From NCBI GenBank assembly GCA_017649565.1, contig JAGCGO010000042.1, positions 62,001 through 126,000 on the forward strand: a stretch of 64,000 nt of DNA, given 5' to 3'. The notes beneath the pieces are model-generated. The model had not been told where the DNA came from. It searched no databases and saw only the letters and a program-made list of their open reading frames with translations. Numbering within the stretch: the stretch's first letter is position 1; each line of letters begins with the position of its first letter. The position numbers and the translations under genes were made by a program. The stretch is from Fibrobacter sp. (lineage in GTDB: Bacteria; Fibrobacterota; Fibrobacteria; Fibrobacterales; Fibrobacteraceae). This document shows, piece by piece, positions 58,735-64,000 of this stretch.

Positions 58735-58738
58735 GAGG

Positions 58739-59509
58739 TTAAATCAGTTCTCCGCCGTTGACTTTGAATTCGGTCGCGGTCACCATGGAGGATACATCGC
58801 TGAGCAAATAGACCATGGCGGGAACGATGTCAGAAGTTTCGGTCATTCTGCCCATGGGAATCGCCTTTGCGGCTTCGTCGCGAAGCTCCTGTTCGGACAT
58901 GCCCTGGGACTTGCGTAGAGCCAGTTCGCCATCGGTGGGAGTCCAGCCCATGACAAGGTAATTGCAACGGATCTTGTCTTCGGCGTAGTGCTTGCCGATG
59001 TGGTTGGAAAGCGTGTAGAGGGCGCCCTTGGCGCAGGCGTAGGCCGTACGGTCCTTATTGCCCCGGGTATGGTGCGTGGAACCCACTAAAACAATGGAGC
59101 CGCCACCCGATTTCTGCATGAGCTTTACGGCTTCTTGACTGCAGAAGAAGGCCGCCTTGATGTCGATGTCGAATACATCGTCAAAAAGGGCTTCTGAACA
59201 TTCTGTAAGGGATGCTGCAGGAGTGATGCCGGCGTAGTTCACGAATCCGTCGAGTTTGCCGTATTTTTCTGCGACATGGGCGAAAAGTTCGCGGATGGAA
59301 CTTACGCTGTGCAAGTCGGTCTTCTTGAATTCGATGGAGCCAGGCATGCTCTTTGCCGCATCTACAATGCTTGCTGCGCTAGTTTCGTCGCGACCGGAAA
59401 TGACTACGTATGCACCGTCGGCGGCGCATTGCAGGGCCAATTGCTTGCCAACGCCTTTTGTTCCGCCCGAAATGACAATGACTTTTTTGTTCAGCGAAAT
59501 GTCCATCAT
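58739..59509 (-). CDS. Short-chain dehydrogenase/reductase (FabG-like)
   Basis: The 256-aa product has the NAD(P) motif SGGTKGVGK, NYAG (a variant of NNAG), VGSTHH and Y-x-x-x-K in AYACAKG. Its role could be reduction of a sugar precursor or of phosphonoacetaldehyde to 2-hydroxyethylphosphonate; neither is shown by sequence. Two Met codons begin the frame and either may be used. It lies 5 bases from the ATP-grasp gene and 4 from the GT2 gene. Confidence 0.87.
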   Translation of the reverse strand: MMDISLNKKVIVISGGTKGVGKQLALQCAADGAYVVISGRDETSAASIVDAAKSMPGSIEFKKTDLHSVSSIRELFAHVAEKYGKLDGFVNYAGITPAASLTECSEALFDDVFDIDIKAAFFCSQEAVKLMQKSGGGSIVLVGSTHHTRGNKDRTAYACAKGALYTLSNHIGKHYAEDKIRCNYLVMGWTPTDGELALRKSQGMSEQELRDEAAKAIPMGRMTETSDIVPAMVYLLSDVSSMVTATEFKVNGGELI

Positions 59510-59514
59510 TCCTC

Positions 59515-60780
59515 CTACATGGCGCTAAGTAGGGACGGTAGAATCAGGCTTTCGCCCTTTTCATCGGTCACGGCCAGATTGCTTTGGAAATCCTTGAGGA
59601 TGGTCGCAAGCTGCGTTTTGCTATCGCAGTGCATAAAGATGCGCAGGAATACCTGGCGTTCCGTGCCTAACATATTCGGGGTGACTTCGTCGCCGACGTT
59701 AAAACGGTCAATGACGAAATCTACGGAGGGGTGATTCTTGACGAAGTCTAGCCCCTTGATGTCGGCAATTTTCCCGTTCTTCAGCAAGTACCATACGACA
59801 GCGGCGCTTTTACCGTGCATGTTGGCATCGTTCTTTTTGCCGAAGTTTCCGCCGGTGGTCTCTGTATAGTCCATGGAGCCGGTAAGGGCGAAATTCACGA
59901 GCATCTTGCGCTGGTCAAAATCGTTCATGTACTTGAGAATCAAGTGGAATCCGCCACCCTGAAGGCGGAAACCGGGATCGTAAACGTAGAAGTGGCCGTC
60001 CTCGCAGAAGGCGGAAACGTAAAGCACTCCGTTTTTTAGGCCCAGTTCGTTGAACATCTTCACGTATTTGGGATGCTCGTTCTTTACAAATTCATCGTAG
60101 TACTTGGAAACAAAGACGTCGCCTACGCAAATGGGCGTTGCACTAGTGTTGGTGCGCAAAGTATAGCGGTCCGACAGGCTGGACAAGTAAACATTGCCAT
60201 CAACGATGGTGTAGTAAATGCTCAGGTCGTCGCACTCCATGTAACGTTCAATAAGTACGGTCTGGGTGCGCGATTCCTTTTGTGCACGCTCGATGCAGCT
60301 GTCAAGTTCTTCGCGGTTGCGGCAGAGCGTGATGCCCTTGCCGGAATTGCTGTCGGCCGGCTTGACAATGACGGGAAACTTGATGGCGTCCTTGTTGTCG
60401 ATGGAGTATTCGGGGATGCCTTCGATCCCGAATTTCTTGCAGGTTTCCTTGAAATGGCGCTTGTTTGTAAACGCCTTGACGGTTTCTTCGTTGCCGTAGC
60501 AGGGAACACCCAGGCGGGCACAAAGCTTTTGGTAAGGAGCAATCAGGGGGTCGGCAACTCCGACAAGGACTCCGTCCACTTTTTCGTTGATCGCCATTTC
60601 GTAAAGGGCGTCGACGTTCATGGCGTCAATGTTGTAGCTTATGTCGGATACCTTCTTGGCGGGAGCCTGAGGATCGTAATCGGTTACGATGGTTGTAACT
60701 CCCATTTCCTGGGCCACTTTGACAATATTGGCTGTTTCGGGATTGGCTCCCAGAATAAGAAGTTTTTTGCCCTTGAACAT
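59515..60780 (-). CDS. ATP-grasp ligase
   Basis: The 421-aa product starts at MFKGKKLLILGANPETANIVK. The ATP-grasp fold is shown by PVIVKPADSNSGKGI, QTVLIERYMECDDLSI and VYDPGFRLQGGGFH. ATP-grasp enzymes join a carboxylate to an amine, thiol or other group via an acyl phosphate. Similar proteins in surface-polysaccharide loci attach amino acids or build unusual amino sugars. It sits 16 bases after the aminotransferase gene, so it could use the amine made there (inference). Confidence 0.85.
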   Translation of the reverse strand: MFKGKKLLILGANPETANIVKVAQEMGVTTIVTDYDPQAPAKKVSDISYNIDAMNVDALYEMAINEKVDGVLVGVADPLIAPYQKLCARLGVPCYGNEETVKAFTNKRHFKETCKKFGIEGIPEYSIDNKDAIKFPVIVKPADSNSGKGITLCRNREELDSCIERAQKESRTQTVLIERYMECDDLSIYYTIVDGNVYLSSLSDRYTLRTNTSATPICVGDVFVSKYYDEFVKNEHPKYVKMFNELGLKNGVLYVSAFCEDGHFYVYDPGFRLQGGGFHLILKYMNDFDQRKMLVNFALTGSMDYTETTGGNFGKKNDANMHGKSAAVVWYLLKNGKIADIKGLDFVKNHPSVDFVIDRFNVGDEVTPNMLGTERQVFLRIFMHCDSKTQLATILKDFQSNLAVTDEKGESLILPSLLSAM

Positions 60781-60796
60781 GCTCGCGTACCTTTTT

Positions 60797-61912
60797 TTAC
60801 CTGGCGGCAATTACATTGATTGTTCTTTCTACATCTTCGCCTTGCAGGCCAGCAAACATCGGCAGGCAAAGCACCTGGTCGGCTAACTTGTGGGCTATAG
60901 GCAGATTTTCAGGCCTTGCGGATTCAAGTCCTTTGTAGGCGCTGAACGTGCTGATCAACGGGTAGAAATAACGGCGTCCGAAAATATTGTATTCTTTCAG
61001 CTTTTCGTAGAGTGCGTCTCGACTCAGGCCGTACTTCTTTTCGTCGATGAAGATGGGGAAATAGGCGTAGTTGTGGTGGACGCCTTCAATGTCGTTCAGG
61101 AAACGAATCCCGGGGACATCCTTTAATGCTTCCCGGTACTTTTCTGCGGCGGCCTTGCGCTTTGCGATGGCTCCGTCCACCTGTTTCAGGTTCAGGAGGC
61201 CGTAAGCGGCGCGAATTTCATCCATCTTGCTGTTGATGCCCGGGGCGACAACGGTCGTTTCCCCTGCAAAGCCGAAGTTCTTCAGGTAATCGATGCGTTT
61301 CTTTGTCGCCTCGTCATGGCAAATAAGGGCTCCGCCTTCCACCGTATTGTACACCTTGGTGGCATGGAAACTGAGCGTGCTCATGTCGCCCTGTTTCAAG
61401 ATGGATTCACCGTTCACCTTCACGCCGAAAGCGTGTGCGGCATCATAAATGACTTTCAGACCGTAGATGTCGGCGATTTCTTGAATGCGCTTGGTGTTGC
61501 ACGGCGTCCCGTATACGTGTACAGGCATAATGGCCGTGGTGCGCGGGGTGATTGCCGCTTCAATCTTTTCCGGATCGATATTGCCGGTCTTTTCGTCTAC
61601 GTCGACAAATACCGGCTTGAGCCCGTTCCACCAGATGGAATGTGTTGTCGCTACAAAGCTGTAGGGTGTTGTTATCACTTCGCCGGTAATACGCATTGCC
61701 TGCAGCGCCGTGATGAGGGGAAGGGTACCATTCGTGAACAGGCTGATGTAATTCACTCCTAAGTATTTAGCGAGCTCATTTTCCAGTTCTTGATGATAGT
61801 GGCCGTTGTTGGTAAGCCATTTTCTCTCCCAAATGTCGCGAAGCATGGGGATGAAATCTTCCAGATCCGGAAGAAGCGGCGAGGTTACGGTAATCTTTTT
61901 ATTTTCACTCAT
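60797..61912 (-). CDS. DegT/DnrJ/EryC1-family aminotransferase
   Basis: PLP enzymes of this family aminate keto groups of nucleotide sugars. The 371-aa product has TNGTLPLITALQAM, YDAAHAFGV and the Schiff-base Lys K186 in SFHATKVYNT, plus NSKMDEIRAAYGLLNL. It probably makes an amino sugar for the polysaccharide. It could in principle act on another carbonyl such as phosphonoacetaldehyde, but the family is unlike the known phosphonate transaminase. It lies 9 bases after the flippase gene. Confidence 0.9.
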   Translation of the reverse strand: MSENKKITVTSPLLPDLEDFIPMLRDIWERKWLTNNGHYHQELENELAKYLGVNYISLFTNGTLPLITALQAMRITGEVITTPYSFVATTHSIWWNGLKPVFVDVDEKTGNIDPEKIEAAITPRTTAIMPVHVYGTPCNTKRIQEIADIYGLKVIYDAAHAFGVKVNGESILKQGDMSTLSFHATKVYNTVEGGALICHDEATKKRIDYLKNFGFAGETTVVAPGINSKMDEIRAAYGLLNLKQVDGAIAKRKAAAEKYREALKDVPGIRFLNDIEGVHHNYAYFPIFIDEKKYGLSRDALYEKLKEYNIFGRRYFYPLISTFSAYKGLESARPENLPIAHKLADQVLCLPMFAGLQGEDVERTINVIAAR

Positions 61913-61921
61913 ACGATTAAT

Positions 61922-63367
61922 TTACATTATTTTTTTCTTTCTGTTCATTAGCCCCTGCAGTTCCCTGACGGTTTCCCTGTTGAAAAACCAGTTGCTTGCC
62001 ACATAGTAGATTGCCCCTGCGACAATTCCCAGGACAAGCTGGAGAGCATACTCTTTTTCAGGGAGAAGGCTAATTACACCCATGCTGATTGCTCCCATTA
62101 CCAGAGAATTCAAAATTGTAGGAATGTACATCTTGAGCTGAGGTAAAAGTCCGGCATTCAGTAGTTTGCCCGAATAGTAGGTGTTTATCACTAGTCCAAA
62201 GCAGGCGTTAAACCATTGACCGAAACACATGGCGATAATTCCGTGGGGAAGTGTTATGCAAAGTACAATGATGCCTTCGATTTTCTTGATGATTTCCAGT
62301 TTCAGAAATAGATCGGACCTTCCCATGACTTGCAGGATGTTCAAGTTGATTGCGTGTACGGGGTACCACATCTGGGCAATGCAGATAATTTGCAAGATCA
62401 GGATGACTTCGACCCATTTGTCCGTAAGGACCAAGAGGATGAATGGTTTTGCCACGGCCGCAAGACCAATCATTAGGGGGAATATGACCAGGGTGGCCAT
62501 GTTGAGGAACTTTAAATATCCCTTTCTTAATTTTTCAGGGTCGTCCTGAACCTTGCTCAGGACGGGAAAAGTGACTCTCTGGAAAATTCCGGTGATATTT
62601 GACGAGGGGAAGTTCGCGAAATGGGAAGCCCTGCTGTAGTTTCCCAGGGTTGACGCAGAAAAGACCTTGCCGATGATCAGGTCGTAGATGTTATCGTACA
62701 GGGTGTTCAGTAGGCCGGAGGCTAAAAGTTTGGAGCCGAAGCCGAACATGCTCTTGAACGATGTCTTGTTAAAGAAGGTCTTGGGGCGCCAATGAACGAG
62801 CGTCCAGAAGAGGATCACCCTGGTTGTCATTGTGGTCATTTGCTGGACCACGAGCGACCATACTCCAAGTCCGTTGTACGCACAGACAAGTCCTGCCGAT
62901 CCGCCCACGACGGCACCTACAAAGGATACCTTTGCCAGCGTTTTGAAATTCAGGTCAATGGTCAGGTTCAGCCGCTGGATGGATCCGAATGCAAGAATGA
63001 TAAGATTGAGAGCGAGAACCCTGAGAATATCGGTGAGCTGCGGCATTTTGTAGAACTGGGCTACAAGAGGCGCGGCCAAGAAAATCACGCCATAGCAGGC
63101 GACTGCCATGAAAATGTTGAAGAAGAATACGGTCGCCTTGTCGGCTTCGTTACGGTCGGGCTTGCGGATGAGGGCATTGCCGAAACCGCTGTCGATGAAA
63201 GTTTGGCTCACCGCCATAAAGATGGTGAGCATGGCTATCATGCCGTAGTCGTTGGGGGTTAAAAGTCTTGCTAGGAGAATGCCGAATAGGAACTGTACGC
63301 CTTGGGTCGAGAATCTTTCTACGGCACTCCAGATGACACCCTTGAATGTTTTTTGCTTCAAAGACAT
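61922..63367 (-). CDS. Polysaccharide flippase (Wzx/MOP family)
   Basis: The 481-aa product has about fourteen hydrophobic segments and opens with TFKGVIWSAVERFSTQGVQF, as in the lipopolysaccharide-biosynthesis/Wzx branch of the MOP superfamily. It would flip lipid-linked repeat units to the periplasmic side for the Wzy-like polymerase. It is the first glycan gene of the minus-strand train, 20 bases after the CotH-type gene stop. Confidence 0.9.
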   Translation of the reverse strand: MSLKQKTFKGVIWSAVERFSTQGVQFLFGILLARLLTPNDYGMIAMLTIFMAVSQTFIDSGFGNALIRKPDRNEADKATVFFFNIFMAVACYGVIFLAAPLVAQFYKMPQLTDILRVLALNLIILAFGSIQRLNLTIDLNFKTLAKVSFVGAVVGGSAGLVCAYNGLGVWSLVVQQMTTMTTRVILFWTLVHWRPKTFFNKTSFKSMFGFGSKLLASGLLNTLYDNIYDLIIGKVFSASTLGNYSRASHFANFPSSNITGIFQRVTFPVLSKVQDDPEKLRKGYLKFLNMATLVIFPLMIGLAAVAKPFILLVLTDKWVEVILILQIICIAQMWYPVHAINLNILQVMGRSDLFLKLEIIKKIEGIIVLCITLPHGIIAMCFGQWFNACFGLVINTYYSGKLLNAGLLPQLKMYIPTILNSLVMGAISMGVISLLPEKEYALQLVLGIVAGAIYYVASNWFFNRETVRELQGLMNRKKKIM

Positions 63368-63387
63368 TGGTATTTCGAAATATAGAA

Positions 63388-64000
63388 TTATATGTTCTCG
63401 TCAATCCACTGGATGCGCTGCTCTGTCCAATTTTTTAGAGCGTCTATGACTTCCTGATAGTTGTCGAATTTTTCTAGGAAAGGCCAATCGGAATCGTTTC
63501 CGAGTACAGGCCATTTCTTGAATTCGTTCGATGACGCCTGGGTCAGTTTCTTGGACATGGAATCGATGGAATCCAGGGTGGCGACAAATGCAGCGCGGTT
63601 CTTTTTCCAATAGTCCCTTACCCGGTCTTGGTAGTTCCTGTTCTTGAACAGGAAACGGTCCCAACCGTATTTGCGGATTAGCCATTGCTCGGGACCACTC
63701 TTTTCGTCCGCTGAATTTCCGTAACCCAGGTCGAAATCCCATACAGGGCCCATTTTGAGCGGGGCGTCCTTATTCCCGTTTTTTTCCCAAGTTATGAAAA
63801 TGCTCCGTCTATGGCCGTCAATGTTCTTCGTGAATTCCTGAATCCAGTAATACCTCACAAAATCGTCAATGTCTATCCATTTGCCGATGCTGTCTAAATC
63901 GTAGACGCTTTGGGACTTCAGGAAATCTTCAAAGTCATTGATATGGTTTTCGAGAAGCTCCCGGGAATGTTCGTTGGGATCCTTGGGCTGGCAGAACTTG
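63388..64000 (-). CDS. CotH-kinase-family protein, truncated by the window edge
   Basis: The frame is open to 64000, so the N-terminus lies outside. The visible 203 residues are the C-terminal part of a CotH domain: WIQEFTKNIDGHRRS, the metal motif VWDFDLGYGN and a helical end. It resembles the two tandem CotH proteins at 35-41 kb but has a different C-terminus and no visible extra domain. It may share an operon with the flippase gene 20 bases downstream. Confidence 0.82.
   Translation of the reverse strand, partial: KFCQPKDPNEHSRELLENHINDFEDFLKSQSVYDLDSIGKWIDIDDFVRYYWIQEFTKNIDGHRRSIFITWEKNGNKDAPLKMGPVWDFDLGYGNSADEKSGPEQWLIRKYGWDRFLFKNRNYQDRVRDYWKKNRAAFVATLDSIDSMSKKLTQASSNEFKKWPVLGNDSDWPFLEKFDNYQEVIDALKNWTEQRIQWIDENI

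Overview
The window looks like a chromosome segment of a cellulolytic Fibrobacter-type bacterium (Fibrobacter succinogenes or a close relative). This is inferred from composition, since no lineage marker gene is present. The pointers are secreted glycoside hydrolases of the form catalytic domain + CBM6 + short C-terminal beta domain, Ser/Pro/Asp-rich linkers, paired CotH/lamin-tail lipoproteins, and a GC-rich, 'aag/gac/ctc'-rich codon style. No tRNA, rRNA, insertion sequence, phage gene or CRISPR array was seen.

Region 1 (1-21.5 kb) is a hemicellulose-degradation locus. It holds a beta-helix enzyme (GH141-like, 5' truncated), a GH2 beta-galactosidase, a GH95 alpha-fucosidase, a CE1-type esterase on the opposite strand, a GH43 enzyme and a GH10 xylanase. 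A GH8 enzyme follows after a hybrid histidine kinase/HPt pair and an acyltransferase. Most of these genes are monocistronic and have their own terminator. Together they could strip fucose and galactose side chains (as in xyloglucan) and cut arabinoxylan. Two of them (GH2, GH43) share a 20-bp upstream box, and the GH10 gene has a palindromic operator-like site.

Region 2 (21.5-41 kb) is mostly envelope and housekeeping. It has BatA/BatB-type VWA membrane proteins with a degenerate GGDEF membrane protein between them, a zinc-motif-less M16 lipoprotein, an unknown secreted protein, a TrmH-type RNA methyltransferase, an MlaD/MCE protein, HPr and Enzyme I of the PTS without any EII, a Slt-type lytic transglycosylase, a DMT transporter and two tandem lamin-tail/CotH-kinase lipoproteins. 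A structured-RNA candidate lies at about 25.2-25.3 kb.

Region 3 (41-64 kb) is a surface-glycan locus. On the + strand are UDP-glucose dehydrogenase, two LicD proteins and a GT2. Converging on it is a long - strand gene train (63367 to 45322). Its first part runs flippase, DegT aminotransferase, ATP-grasp, SDR, GT2. After a 122-bp gap with a terminator-like hairpin come a cytidylyltransferase-PEP mutase fusion, phosphonopyruvate decarboxylase, metallophosphoesterase, NAD epimerase, nucleotidyltransferase, a saccharopine-dehydrogenase-like protein, an SMP-30-like propeller, LicD, GT2, a GT8-like enzyme, a secreted EEP-family phosphoesterase and a Wzy-like polymerase. The best reading is biosynthesis of a cell-surface polysaccharide carrying a phosphonate group: PEP to phosphonopyruvate to phosphonoacetaldehyde, then CMP activation and LicD transfer. 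The third phosphonate step has no canonical enzyme here, which makes this locus the most interesting part of the window. A third CotH-type protein runs off the right edge.
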